Below, one piece after another: positions 50,676 through 60,083 of a DNA stretch of 64,000 nt. The translations under genes and the position numbers were made by a program. This stretch comes from Ruminococcus sp. (GTDB taxonomy: Bacteria > Bacillota > Clostridia > Oscillospirales > Ruminococcaceae). Below the pieces are notes generated by a model. The model did no database searches. It was not told the origin of the DNA and saw only the letters and a list, made by a program, of their open reading frames with translations. The stretch spans positions 1 to 64,000 of the forward strand of contig SVNP01000006.1 in assembly GCA_015066805.1 (NCBI GenBank), given 5' to 3'. Every line of letters starts with the position of its first letter. Position 1 is the first letter of the stretch.

Positions 50676-53600
50676 ATGAAACGACGGGTCTGGCGCAAAC
50701 ATCTTGCGCTTGCACTGTCACTGTGCGTTACGCTCAGCGCAACGGTGCAATCAACATTTGGTTTTCTCACCACCCGGTCACAGCAGATCGAGAACACCTT
50801 CCAGCCCCAACAACCGGTAGAGGGTGACCTCATCTTGCTTAAGACCATCGAGCATCCCTTTGGCGAAGCCTACCAGGTACCGGAAACCCTTTCCTTCGAT
50901 TTCAAAGTAGATCTGGGCAGCCATTATGCGCTGACCACTCTGGAAACCACCGAAGGTACGGTCATCACCGATGAAAACGGTTCCCTGCTGGTATCCTTGC
51001 AGCCCGATGCTCCCATTGGCATCAACGGCATTGATGAAGGCACTGAGGTCACCGTAACCGAGCTTGCTGCTATGCCCAAGGGCTTTGCTCCCAAGGATGA
51101 GCTGACACAGACGGTAACGGTTTCTCCCGAAGGCAACACCACGGCAGAGTTCGTAAACGTCTACACGCCTGCTCCTGTTCGCCCGCTGATCACCGTGGGC
51201 GGCACCAAAACGCTTGTGGGCAGAGAGTGGCAGCCCGATGACCGCTTCACCTTCCTGCTGGAACAGCAAGTAGGCGATGATCGTGTACTGCTGGATGTAG
51301 ATACCATCACCGAGGATACGGCTTTCGGCTTCAATGCAGCCATACAGTCTCTCTCCTTTGATACTGCCGGTGAGTATGTGTTCTACATCTCTGAGCTGGA
51401 TGGTTCTCTGGCGGATATGACCTATGATGCAGCGGTATATGATTTCACTGTAACCGTTGCCGATGCCGATATGGACGGCTCTCTGGAGATCGCTTCCGTT
51501 ACCGGTGAAAATGCAGTCATCACCGAAGATGCCGCAACCGGCAGCTATGATGTTGCTGTGAACTTTACCAACACCTACACCGCACCCACTCCGGAAGATC
51601 CCGGCAATGTAGTCTATCAGATCGACGATATCAATGGTCTGCCGGATACCACCGTGCGTGTACCTGTTCTGGCTTGGTATGATGAAGGTACTGCGTCCAT
51701 TTCCATGCAGTTTGCAGTTCCCGAAGGCTTTATCATCAGCGGCTATGAATTCGGCAACGCCTACACCGGCGAAGAAAATGCCCTGTGGTCTGCGGAAGAT
51801 TACAGCTTCACCTGGACTTCTCCCGATGGTACCGACCAGATCGCAGAATCCGGTGCCGCTATCCTTTATCTGCTGGTAGATGTACCTGCGGATGCGGAAA
51901 TCGGCGAGACTTACCCCGTGATCTTCACTGAAGACAGCGTATCCGTATCCGATGCAGAGGGCAACACACCTGCATTTGATACCGTTGACGGTTCTGTATT
52001 CATTCTGGAAGCACCTCAGCCCGATCCCGGTCATGCCGTATATCAGATCGATGATGTAAACGGTCTGGCAGGCACAACGGTTCGTGTACCTGTACTGGCT
52101 TGGTTCGATGATGGCGCAGCATCTCTGGCAATGCAGTTTACCGTTCCCGAAGGCTTTGCCATCAGCGGCTATGAGCCCGGCAATGCCTACACCGGCGAAA
52201 CGGTCTGGTCGGATGAGGATTACAGCTTCCGCTGGACTTCTCCCGATGGTGCTGTACAGATCGCCGAAGCCGGATCCGTGATCCTGTATCTGCTGGTAGA
52301 TATCCCTGCCGATGCAGCAGCGGACACTGCTTATCCCATTGATTTTGTGGAAGGCAGCATTTCTGTTTCCGACAACTCCGATGAAGATGTGATCTTCTCC
52401 ACCATAAACGGTTCTGTTTATGTGCTGGATGTACCCACCGTGCCTGCCGGCAACGTGGTCTACAACATCGGTGATACCGAAGCTACTCCCGGCAGCAAGG
52501 TGGATGTGCCCGTAGATGTCTGGTTCGACAACGGCACTGCTTCCTTCTCTATGACCTTCGATATCCCCGAGGGCTTCACCATTGACTCCATTGCCTACGG
52601 TGACGGCTACGAGGACAACGGCACCTTTACCTTTGATCCCGAAAGCGGTACTCTGGTATGGGCCAGCAATGATGGCAGCAATTATGTTCCTACGCCCGGT
52701 GAGAACATTGCCGCCATTACCCTGACCGTTCCCGAGGATGCCGAGATCGGCACCGAGTACCCCATTGGCATTACCGAGATCATCCCTGTGGATGAAAACG
52801 GCAATCCGCTGGAGTACACCGTTAACGAGGGCACCGTTTCCATTATCGCTCCCGAAACCACTACCACTCCTGTTGAAACTACCACCACCGAGACCACCAC
52901 TACCTTCCCCAACCCCGGCAACGTGGTCTACAACATCGGTGATACCGAAGCTACTCCCGGCAGCAAGGTGGATGTGCCTGTAGATGTCTGGTTCGACAAC
53001 GGCACTGCTTCCTTCTCTATGACCTTCGATATCCCCGAGGGCTTCACCATTGATTCCATTGCCTACGGTGACGGCTACGAGGACAACGGCACCTTTACCT
53101 TTGATCCCGAAAGCGGCACTCTGGTATGGACCAGCAACGATGGCAGCAATTATGTTCCTACTCCCGGCGAGAACATTGCAACCATTACCCTGACCGTTCC
53201 CGAGGATGCCGAGATCGGCACCGAGTACCCCATTGGCATTACCGAGATCATCCCTGTGGATGAAAACGGCAATCCTCTGGAGTACACCGTTAACGAGGGC
53301 ACCGTTTCCATTATCGCTCCCGAAACCACTACCACCGAATCCACTACTACCACCACCGAGACCACCACTACCTTCCCCAACCCCGGCAACGTAGTCTACA
53401 ACATCGGTGATACCGAAGCTACTCCCGGCAGCAAGGTGGATGTGCCCGTGGATGTCTGGTTCGACAACGGCACTGCTTCCTTCTCCATGACCTTTGATGT
53501 TCCCGAAGGCTTTACCATTGACTCCATCACCTACGGTGACGGCTACGAGGACAACGGCACCTTTACCTTTGATCCCGAAAGCGGCACTCTGGTATGGACC

Positions 53601-55223
53601 AGCAATGATGGCAGCAATTATGTTCCTACGCCCGGTGAGAACATTGCAACCATTACCCTGACCGTTCCCGAGGATGCCGAAATCGGCACCGAGTACCCCA
53701 TTGGCATCACCGAGATCATCCCTGTGGATGAAAACGGCAACCCTCTGGAGTACACCGTTAACGAGGGCACCGTTTCCATTATCGCCCCCGAAACCACTAC
53801 CACCGAATCCACTACTACCACCACTACCTTCCCCAACCCCGGCAATGTAGTCTACAACATCGGTGATACCGAAGCTACTCCCGGCAGCAAGGTGGATGTG
53901 CCCGTGGATGTCTGGTTCGACAACGGCACCGCTTCCTTCTCCATGACCTTTGATATCCCCGAGGGCTTTACCATTGACTCCATTGCCTACGGTGACGGCT
54001 ACGAGGACAACGGCACCTTTACCTTTGATCCCGAAAACGGCACTCTGGTATGGACCAGCAACGATGGCAGCAATTATGTTCCTACTCCCGGCCAGAATAT
54101 TGCTGTACTGACTATTGCAGTTCCCGAGGACGCAGTGGCAGGTGATGTTTACCTGATCTCCGCCACCGATGTTGTGCCTCAGGATGCATACGGCAGCCTG
54201 CTGACCTATGTGGTCAACGACGGCGAGCTGACCATTCTGGCTATGGAAACCACCACAACTCCGATGCCCGGCTACACCACCGTAACCACCTACGTCACCG
54301 AGTTTACACCGCCTACCCGTGTGAACTACTGGTCTCACGACCTGCGTACCTTTGTGGAAAGCGGCGGTCTGGATGGTCTCAGCGCACTGATCCACCTGTA
54401 CAAGTACAATGTGAATGCCGATGGTTGCTTTGTCAATGCCGATGGTACGGTAGTGACCGATGCAGAGGGCAATCCCATGGTTTACGATGCCGAAAGCCCC
54501 GTATTCCCCGAGATTTCCTACGCATTTGAGTACAAGTGGCTGGATGTTACCGCAACCACACAGCCTCCTGCCGATGCAGATTCTCCTGTGGAGGTTTATG
54601 AGCCCGGCGTACACGCATATCCTATTGCAGTGTACTACGATCAGAGCAAGCAGACCGATCCCGACTTCATCTTCGGCGATGGTTCTCCCATGTTCTTCGG
54701 CGAGTTCGACATCTTCATCGGTCTGAAGGGTGACGTTACCCTGGATGACGCTGTGGATACCCGTGATGCCATTGAAGTGCTGCGGTACTACAACAGTGTT
54801 ACCATTATGGGCACCTCCTACGAGTTCCACGATGATCCTTATCTCCATGATCTGGGCTTCTATCTGGGCGATGTGTACTACACACAACAGTTGGATACCG
54901 TTACCGCTATTGCGATCCTCCAGTACTACAACAGCTTCACCGTTATCGGCGAGCCTGTTACCTGGACGGATATCTGCGGCTATGATTTCCCCGATGAGTT
55001 CTTCGAGGGTACGGAGGAATCCGTACCCGAGGAGGAGCCTGCCGCAGAAGAAACCGAAAGCTCCGATGAAACCGATCCTGCTGAGGAGGAAACCACTCCC
55101 GTTGAGGAAGAAGCTCCCGTGACCGAAGCCGTTTCCTCTGTGGAACAGCCGGCAGATACCGATGCAGATCTCATGGCCGAGATTCAGGCAAGACTGGCCG
55201 GTATTATGACTGCACAACCGTAA
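50676..55223 (+). CDS. Scaffoldin-like protein: SipW-type signal, pilin-like domains, six cohesin-like modules, X-dockerin
   Basis: 1515 residues. Signal (LALALSLCVTLSATVQ) followed by STFGFLTTRSQQIENTFQ, which aligns with the SipW-type TVAYLT...NTFT pattern of the four upstream proteins. Then: a DUF7601/Cna-B-like domain (about 48-165, IDEGTEVTVTELA); a Spy0128/FctA-like pilin domain (about 168-305, TVGGTKTLVGREW ... VNFTNTY, with the Lys and Asn of an isopeptide bond); six cohesin-like modules starting about 309, 451, 591, 747, 903 and 1055 (pattern VDVPVDVWFDNGTASFSMTF ... PEGFTIDSIAYG ... LTVPEDAEIGTEYPIGI); Thr-rich linkers; an X-like module (about 1215-1348); a dockerin-like pair (GDVTLDDAVDTRDAIEVLRY, second repeat degenerate); and an acidic tail. 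No LPXTG motif. AAGGAGG precedes the ATG. The cohesin call is by pattern, not by search. Confidence 0.83.
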   Translation: MKRRVWRKHLALALSLCVTLSATVQSTFGFLTTRSQQIENTFQPQQPVEGDLILLKTIEHPFGEAYQVPETLSFDFKVDLGSHYALTTLETTEGTVITDENGSLLVSLQPDAPIGINGIDEGTEVTVTELAAMPKGFAPKDELTQTVTVSPEGNTTAEFVNVYTPAPVRPLITVGGTKTLVGREWQPDDRFTFLLEQQVGDDRVLLDVDTITEDTAFGFNAAIQSLSFDTAGEYVFYISELDGSLADMTYDAAVYDFTVTVADADMDGSLEIASVTGENAVITEDAATGSYDVAVNFTNTYTAPTPEDPGNVVYQIDDINGLPDTTVRVPVLAWYDEGTASISMQFAVPEGFIISGYEFGNAYTGEENALWSAEDYSFTWTSPDGTDQIAESGAAILYLLVDVPADAEIGETYPVIFTEDSVSVSDAEGNTPAFDTVDGSVFILEAPQPDPGHAVYQIDDVNGLAGTTVRVPVLAWFDDGAASLAMQFTVPEGFAISGYEPGNAYTGETVWSDEDYSFRWTSPDGAVQIAEAGSVILYLLVDIPADAAADTAYPIDFVEGSISVSDNSDEDVIFSTINGSVYVLDVPTVPAGNVVYNIGDTEATPGSKVDVPVDVWFDNGTASFSMTFDIPEGFTIDSIAYGDGYEDNGTFTFDPESGTLVWASNDGSNYVPTPGENIAAITLTVPEDAEIGTEYPIGITEIIPVDENGNPLEYTVNEGTVSIIAPETTTTPVETTTTETTTTFPNPGNVVYNIGDTEATPGSKVDVPVDVWFDNGTASFSMTFDIPEGFTIDSIAYGDGYEDNGTFTFDPESGTLVWTSNDGSNYVPTPGENIATITLTVPEDAEIGTEYPIGITEIIPVDENGNPLEYTVNEGTVSIIAPETTTTESTTTTTETTTTFPNPGNVVYNIGDTEATPGSKVDVPVDVWFDNGTASFSMTFDVPEGFTIDSITYGDGYEDNGTFTFDPESGTLVWTSNDGSNYVPTPGENIATITLTVPEDAEIGTEYPIGITEIIPVDENGNPLEYTVNEGTVSIIAPETTTTESTTTTTTFPNPGNVVYNIGDTEATPGSKVDVPVDVWFDNGTASFSMTFDIPEGFTIDSIAYGDGYEDNGTFTFDPENGTLVWTSNDGSNYVPTPGQNIAVLTIAVPEDAVAGDVYLISATDVVPQDAYGSLLTYVVNDGELTILAMETTTTPMPGYTTVTTYVTEFTPPTRVNYWSHDLRTFVESGGLDGLSALIHLYKYNVNADGCFVNADGTVVTDAEGNPMVYDAESPVFPEISYAFEYKWLDVTATTQPPADADSPVEVYEPGVHAYPIAVYYDQSKQTDPDFIFGDGSPMFFGEFDIFIGLKGDVTLDDAVDTRDAIEVLRYYNSVTIMGTSYEFHDDPYLHDLGFYLGDVYYTQQLDTVTAIAILQYYNSFTVIGEPVTWTDICGYDFPDEFFEGTEESVPEEEPAAEETESSDETDPAEEETTPVEEEAPVTEAVSSVEQPADTDADLMAEIQARLAGIMTAQP
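52449..54250 (+). repeat. Four near-identical tandem repeats encoding cohesins 3-6
   Basis: Units begin at 52449, 52917, 53385 and 53841, i.e. spacings of 468, 468 and 456 bases. They are almost identical in DNA over most of their length, differing mainly in the ACC/ACT-rich Thr linker and a few silent changes; unit 4 diverges in its last 130 bases. Cohesins 1 and 2 (51603-52430) form a separate, more divergent pair. Confidence 0.95.
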
Positions 55224-55230
55224 ACACAAA

Positions 55231-55274
55231 CAAAAAACCGTGACGAGATCGCATTTCTCGTCACGGTTTTTTTT
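55231..55274 (+). terminator. Bidirectional terminator after the scaffoldin gene
   Basis: AAACCGTGACGAGA pairs with TCTCGTCACGGTTT, with A6 before and T8 after; serves both the scaffoldin gene and the converging operon. Confidence 0.94.
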
Positions 55275-55284
55275 GGCTCCGCAT

Positions 55285-55551
55285 TTACTGCGTACGGCTG
55301 TATTCTTCCTCCAGCCATGCCAGCATAGCATCAAAGCCTTCTTCTGTCAGCGGAAAACTGTTTTCGCCTTCCAACTGATCCATTACCAGCTCATAGCAAA
55401 GATCCTGCCGCCATACTGCCACCAAAAGCTCGCCGCCTTCGGGGCATACACGGTACCGCAGCTTGCCGCGGCTGCCTGTGTGGATATTCTTAGCTTCAAA
55501 GTAAAACAGCTTGGGGATATCAAAGGCATTTCTCGGTTGATGCTCTGTCAT
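55285..55551 (-). CDS. Small protein of unknown function at the end of the MoxR operon
   Basis: 88 residues, no signal or membrane segment: MTEHQPRNAFDIPKLFYFEA at the start, a beta-rich middle (GKLRYRVCPEGGELLVAVW) and a helical, acidic C-terminus (EEGFDAMLAWLEEEY). The ATG overlaps the TGA of the dockerin protein gene upstream, so it is translationally coupled. No family recognised. Confidence 0.75.
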   Translation of the reverse strand: MTEHQPRNAFDIPKLFYFEAKNIHTGSRGKLRYRVCPEGGELLVAVWRQDLCYELVMDQLEGENSFPLTEEGFDAMLAWLEEEYSRTQ

Positions 55552-57500
55552 TGTGCTTGCGCTCCTTTCTCGGTCAGCAGCGTGTGATCGGCAAGATCAA
55601 CTGCACCGTCACCATTCAGATCACCTGCAAGGATCTGTACAGGCTCCAGCAGAGCCACGCCGTTAAAGTATGCTTCCATCAGCTTGATATCACCTGCATC
55701 CACGGCACCGTCCAGCGTCACATCACCGCAAAGATACAGGTACGGTGTGCCCATCTCACCAAGGCACACCCAGCCGGTACCATCCTGCCAGATGACCTCT
55801 GCCCAATGCTCCTCTGTCTGCACCACTTGCAATACATCGCCTTGTGCGGCTCTGCCGATCCATTTTCCGTCTGTACCCGCTGTCTGCCGAATGTTCAGAC
55901 CCGTGGCCACAACCACGCACTGACCCACACCTGCCGGCCACAGCGAGGCATCCTTGGGTTCCTCCGGCTCCGTTGCTTTCACAAGGGTACAATAGCCCAG
56001 ATGCACCCATCCTTCTTTTTCGTGGTACACTGTCTTGCCCCAGTCCCCTGCGATTTCCGTAATGGTCAGCAGGGTATCTGCGCCAATAAATGCCAGTGTT
56101 TCCGAATCGGTTGTAGCTGCCGCACGCAGCCGCAAAGAGTTTTCACCCGTGGTGTAAACATCTCCTGTTACCACAGGGGTTTCCTCCTCCTGACGGATAC
56201 AGTAGCCCAGATGGATCCAACCATCCAAATTATCATAGCAGGTTCTGCCCCAATCGCCTACGATCTCCGTAACCGTAAACAGCGTATCTGTTTCCAGTAT
56301 GGTCAATGTTTCCGATTGTGTATTGGCAGCGGCACGCAGGCGCATACGGTTTTCTCCCGTGGAATACCGCACCGAGATGCCCGTATCGGCACTGCCGCTG
56401 TTGCTGCTGCAATATCGCAAAGCGATCCAGCCGGATTTTTCACCGTAGGTACAGTAGCCCCAGCTTCCGCTGATCTTTGTAACATCCACCACAGTCCGGG
56501 GCTGCAGGTATCCCACCGCCTGCGAAGCCGCCGAAGGCGCACTGCGTATGGTCAGAGAGTTGCCGTCGGTACAATACAGCCCCTTGGTATACATGGCTAT
56601 GGCAGGCTTGCAGTATTGCAGGCAGACCCAGCCTTCACGGTCATTCCAGAAGCATTTGCCCCACTCGCCTGCGGTTTCGATGATATCCAATCGGGTACCA
56701 TCGGGGATCACGTCCAGAACTTCACCCTCCAGACCTGCCACTGCCCGAAAATTCAGTCGGTCGGTGGTTTCATAGGTACCGTCGGCGTATTCTACAGGTG
56801 TCTCCTCCTTGGGAGACTCCCCCTTACGGAACAGTCGCACACTTTCCACATACGCCGAACGATAGGCCGCATACAGAGAATCATGGCTGCTTGCGGGATC
56901 AAACATATACACAATGCCGTTTTCCACGCGGTCAATGGCTACAAAATGAGTGGATGCGGGAATGGTAACACCATTTTCCTCACGGGCAGGAGTACGCAGC
57001 ATAACGGATACATAGTAACCCTGCTCCAGATATGCCGCAAGCTTGGCGATCTGATCCCGCTGTACCTTGGTTTCAAAGGTTTCCGTGCGTTCAAACCGGA
57101 AATCCGGCACCAGCTTGGAGATCACATACCATTGCAGATTGCCGTTGATGGAAAACCCGCCGTTAGCCGTAAGAAAACGGCACAGCATACCGGGATCAAA
57201 GCCTTCCGGCAGATCACAGCCGGAAGCCGCACACAAAATGGCAGCGGAGGTTACGGCGCAGCCCGAAGTACGCATGGTATCACCCAGCTTACCCACAGGC
57301 AGAGCTTCCCACGCAGAGGCATACTGCTTCCAGCGGCTGTATGCGGACCGTTCCAGAACAGCATCGGTCATGGGCAGTGAGATCCTTGCTGCTTTGGCAG
57401 CATTTACCGCCAAGGGCGCACTGCTTTGCCACAGCATCAGCACTGCCGCGGAAAACGGCAGCATCGCCCTCAGCATTCTTTTCGGATGTTTTTGCAACAT
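55548..57500 (-). CDS. Secreted C39-like peptidase with five SH3b repeats and a dockerin
   Basis: 650 residues. Signal peptide (RAMLPFSAAVLMLWQSSAPL, cleavage near NAAKA). Next is a C39-type papain-like domain: RTSGCAVTSAAILCAASG (Cys), ASTHFVAIDRVENG (His) and MFDPASSHD (Asp). Then five bacterial SH3 repeats: LNFRAVAGLEGEVLDVIPDG, LTIRSAPSAASQAVGYLQ, MRLRAAANTQSETLTILETD, LRLRAAATTDSETLAFIGAD and LNIRQTAGTDGKWIGRAAQG, each ending in GW(V/I)xLxYC. A C-terminal dockerin follows: GDVTLDGAVDAGDIKLMEAY and AGDLNGDGAVDLADHTLL, both calcium loops good. ATG 57500 has AAAGG upstream and avoids a 99-base overlap. Likely a wall-binding peptidase that also docks to a cohesin. Confidence 0.88.
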   Translation of the reverse strand: MLQKHPKRMLRAMLPFSAAVLMLWQSSAPLAVNAAKAARISLPMTDAVLERSAYSRWKQYASAWEALPVGKLGDTMRTSGCAVTSAAILCAASGCDLPEGFDPGMLCRFLTANGGFSINGNLQWYVISKLVPDFRFERTETFETKVQRDQIAKLAAYLEQGYYVSVMLRTPAREENGVTIPASTHFVAIDRVENGIVYMFDPASSHDSLYAAYRSAYVESVRLFRKGESPKEETPVEYADGTYETTDRLNFRAVAGLEGEVLDVIPDGTRLDIIETAGEWGKCFWNDREGWVCLQYCKPAIAMYTKGLYCTDGNSLTIRSAPSAASQAVGYLQPRTVVDVTKISGSWGYCTYGEKSGWIALRYCSSNSGSADTGISVRYSTGENRMRLRAAANTQSETLTILETDTLFTVTEIVGDWGRTCYDNLDGWIHLGYCIRQEEETPVVTGDVYTTGENSLRLRAAATTDSETLAFIGADTLLTITEIAGDWGKTVYHEKEGWVHLGYCTLVKATEPEEPKDASLWPAGVGQCVVVATGLNIRQTAGTDGKWIGRAAQGDVLQVVQTEEHWAEVIWQDGTGWVCLGEMGTPYLYLCGDVTLDGAVDAGDIKLMEAYFNGVALLEPVQILAGDLNGDGAVDLADHTLLTEKGAQAQ

Positions 57501-57526
57501 GGTAGCGTTCACCTTTCCTTTACACA

Positions 57527-60055
57527 TCAGACTGCCGTTTTTGCTGCTGAAGACATGGCGGCAGCTTGCTTTTTCTCTTTTTTCTCTTGTTTTTTGCAAC
57601 GGGAATAAGCTCCGCGCAGAGTACAATAGGCAGCATAGGACTCCATAGAGGAGGCATGATCGCAGGTTTCTCCGTACACTGCCTGCTCCACGGTCTGCTG
57701 CAGCCGATGCAAAGCATCTGCGGCAGCGGCATCATAGGAGTACAAGGACTGCATCCGAGCGCAAGTTTCCCGCACCGTATCCACATCGGAAGTCTGCCAC
57801 AGTTTCTTCAAGCGCAGATAAGCCTTACAGATCATATGGGCATCGGGCTGCCTGCGGTACTGCCGCCGGAACCACTGCTCCCGCAGCAAAGGCAGCAGCC
57901 AATACAAAAACAGCACGATCACGGCAACAGTGATCAGCAGCACCAGACCGGCACGCTGCAAGGAATTGACCACATCACCGACCGCTTCCAGATTATTGTT
58001 GACAGAGTTCATGTCCGCAGCGGTGGCATCAAAGGAAAGCCAGCCATAGCCGGGAATATACACCTCGGTAAAGGCATGGGCATGCTTTGCGCGGATCACA
58101 TAATTTGCATCGGGATAGCGGTTACTGTTGGCTTCTTCCGCCAGAGCATAGCCTTCCACATAGCGGGCACGCAGACCTGCCGCACGGCAAAGCTCGGTCA
58201 TTGCGCTGGCAAACTGATAGCACACACCGGTTTTGTTCTCAAACAGGAAGGTTTCCACGTTATCCTGCTCCCCAATGGGATATTCCGCATCATAGACATA
58301 AAAGCTGTATAAATAGCTGCGGATGGCCTCTGCTTTTTCGTACTCGGTGGTCAGTCCCTCGGTGAGCGTATCCGCAAGCTCCTCCACCCTTTCGGGGGTT
58401 TCCCGACGGTAGGTGGAAATGGTATAATTCACGGCACTGCTGTAATCCGCATCCACCCGTACAGCAAGATCATACAGCCCCGATGCAGTGGTTTCATCAT
58501 AGTGATCATACAGCAGATTCAGCAAAAGCTGAGTCATTTCCGTGTCGGTCACATTGGCGATCAGGAATTGCATGGCATCCTCCCGCACTACAGTGGGGCT
58601 GAGATAGATCATGGAAAACTCCTCATTGCGGACAGTGGCAGGCTCCTTGCGGAAAAACAAGCCGTTTTTGCTGTGATACAGGGATTGCACACGGTTAGAA
58701 AGCAGATCTATCGTATGCAGCGGTGCCATATAGCTGATGCCGTTGTACATGGTGGCATTCAACTGCAGATAGCGGACATAGGGTTCCACCTGAAAACCGA
58801 TTTTCGAAATACCGTTAAAGCCATAGCTTTCTGCCAGCTCGGGGAACTGCCGTTCCACTTCACAAAACAGCAGATAGTAGTCGTAGGGGGTAGCCGTGCG
58901 GTTTTCGCTGACGAATTCGCCATAATCAATCAGATTCATTTGCGGCTCCCCATAAAGGGAATCATACTTGGCAGGACGATCCATGTCATCGGCCGCCCAG
59001 CTATCCGTCTCATAATCGTAATGCGTGTAAGTGGAAAGCCGCAGATTCAGTGCTTCTTCGGCACGCGCATAATACAATGCCTGAGAAAAGTTCATGTTGC
59101 CATAGCCGCCGCCATCGGAAGAATCGGAAAAGCCGCTGATGGCATTCATCAGATAATCGGAGAAGCTGGAAAACTCCAGCAAGGTCTCCACATAGCTGTT
59201 ATCTGCCGTAATGGAAGGCTTGGGCAGCAGCAGCACCAAAATGGTAGCTGCTCCCACAAACAGGGCTGCTCCCTTCCAGATGCCTTTTCCCACCAGCTCG
59301 GGGCGGGGCATCTCGATGAGCTCCTTGGCATTGACACGGATAACTGATTCCGGCTCCGGCAAGGTATACCGTACCGCCTTGGGGTTATGGGGGTGTATGA
59401 TCTTTTCATCACCGCAATGCAACTGGCGGCAAAGGATCATCACCACAAAGTACATGACAAACAATGCCACAATAAACGCCACAGGCATGATCTCCGCTTC
59501 CTTGGCGTAAATGGTAAAGGGAAAACACATCACGGAAAAGGACATGAGTGTACGGTAGCGTATGTAGGTGTAATAGTAGGTAATGGTGGAGATAAACAGC
59601 GTAAACAGCAGAAACAGCGCAACCGTATAAGGCCCGTAAAAGGCGTTGATAACCGACTGGGGCGTTAAAAACCACACCATAAAGCTCAGGGAAACATCTG
59701 TGCCCTGAGGTGCAAAAATACCACCGAACATGGAATGATCTCCGCCCACGGTTATGCATACCTGCACTGCCAGTATGATAAGCACACCCACTACCACATA
59801 CAATGCACCGCCCACCAGATGGTGCCGGTCTACAAAGCGCAGTAGTTTGAACAAGCCCCACTGCAAGATCACACTTAAAACAAACCACAGCAGCGTATAC
59901 TCAGAGCCATAGTGATAAAAAATGGAGGTCACCACCAGCACGGAATACAGCAGCGGAATATTTCCGACATCTGCCAGCCGCCGTACAAAAGGCAGTGCAG
60001 AAAGCTTTTGCAGCCACTTGGGCTGCGCTGCGGGCATTGCGGCTGTCTGTGCCAT
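57527..60055 (-). CDS. Transglutaminase-domain membrane protein (TgpA-like)
   Basis: 842 residues. About eight N-terminal membrane helices (to about 290, including LYSVLVVTSIFYHYGSEYTL), a large extracytoplasmic region, then a transglutaminase-like core with ENKTGVCYQFASAMTELCR (Cys), KHAHAFTEVYIPGYG (His) and WLSFDATAAD (Asp). A further membrane helix near 700 and a cytoplasmic helical tail follow. It is the standard third gene of MoxR-DUF58-transglutaminase clusters, suspected to crosslink or process surface proteins. AAAGGAGG precedes the ATG. Confidence 0.9.
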   Translation of the reverse strand: MAQTAAMPAAQPKWLQKLSALPFVRRLADVGNIPLLYSVLVVTSIFYHYGSEYTLLWFVLSVILQWGLFKLLRFVDRHHLVGGALYVVVGVLIILAVQVCITVGGDHSMFGGIFAPQGTDVSLSFMVWFLTPQSVINAFYGPYTVALFLLFTLFISTITYYYTYIRYRTLMSFSVMCFPFTIYAKEAEIMPVAFIVALFVMYFVVMILCRQLHCGDEKIIHPHNPKAVRYTLPEPESVIRVNAKELIEMPRPELVGKGIWKGAALFVGAATILVLLLPKPSITADNSYVETLLEFSSFSDYLMNAISGFSDSSDGGGYGNMNFSQALYYARAEEALNLRLSTYTHYDYETDSWAADDMDRPAKYDSLYGEPQMNLIDYGEFVSENRTATPYDYYLLFCEVERQFPELAESYGFNGISKIGFQVEPYVRYLQLNATMYNGISYMAPLHTIDLLSNRVQSLYHSKNGLFFRKEPATVRNEEFSMIYLSPTVVREDAMQFLIANVTDTEMTQLLLNLLYDHYDETTASGLYDLAVRVDADYSSAVNYTISTYRRETPERVEELADTLTEGLTTEYEKAEAIRSYLYSFYVYDAEYPIGEQDNVETFLFENKTGVCYQFASAMTELCRAAGLRARYVEGYALAEEANSNRYPDANYVIRAKHAHAFTEVYIPGYGWLSFDATAADMNSVNNNLEAVGDVVNSLQRAGLVLLITVAVIVLFLYWLLPLLREQWFRRQYRRQPDAHMICKAYLRLKKLWQTSDVDTVRETCARMQSLYSYDAAAADALHRLQQTVEQAVYGETCDHASSMESYAAYCTLRGAYSRCKKQEKKEKKQAAAMSSAAKTAV

Positions 60056-60083
60056 ACAATACGCCTCCTTTCGGTTGATTTGT

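Noticed and set aside
52449-54250. Tandem repeats considered as a CRISPR array
   Set aside because: Units are 456-468 bases and in frame, encoding protein modules; there are no short repeats with unique spacers and no cas genes.
50778-55334. Very long open frame (over 1500 codons) antisense to the scaffoldin gene
   Set aside because: It mirrors the codon bias and repeats of the real gene, has no RBS or signal, and its translation is Gly/Val/Ile-rich low-complexity typical of an antisense shadow.
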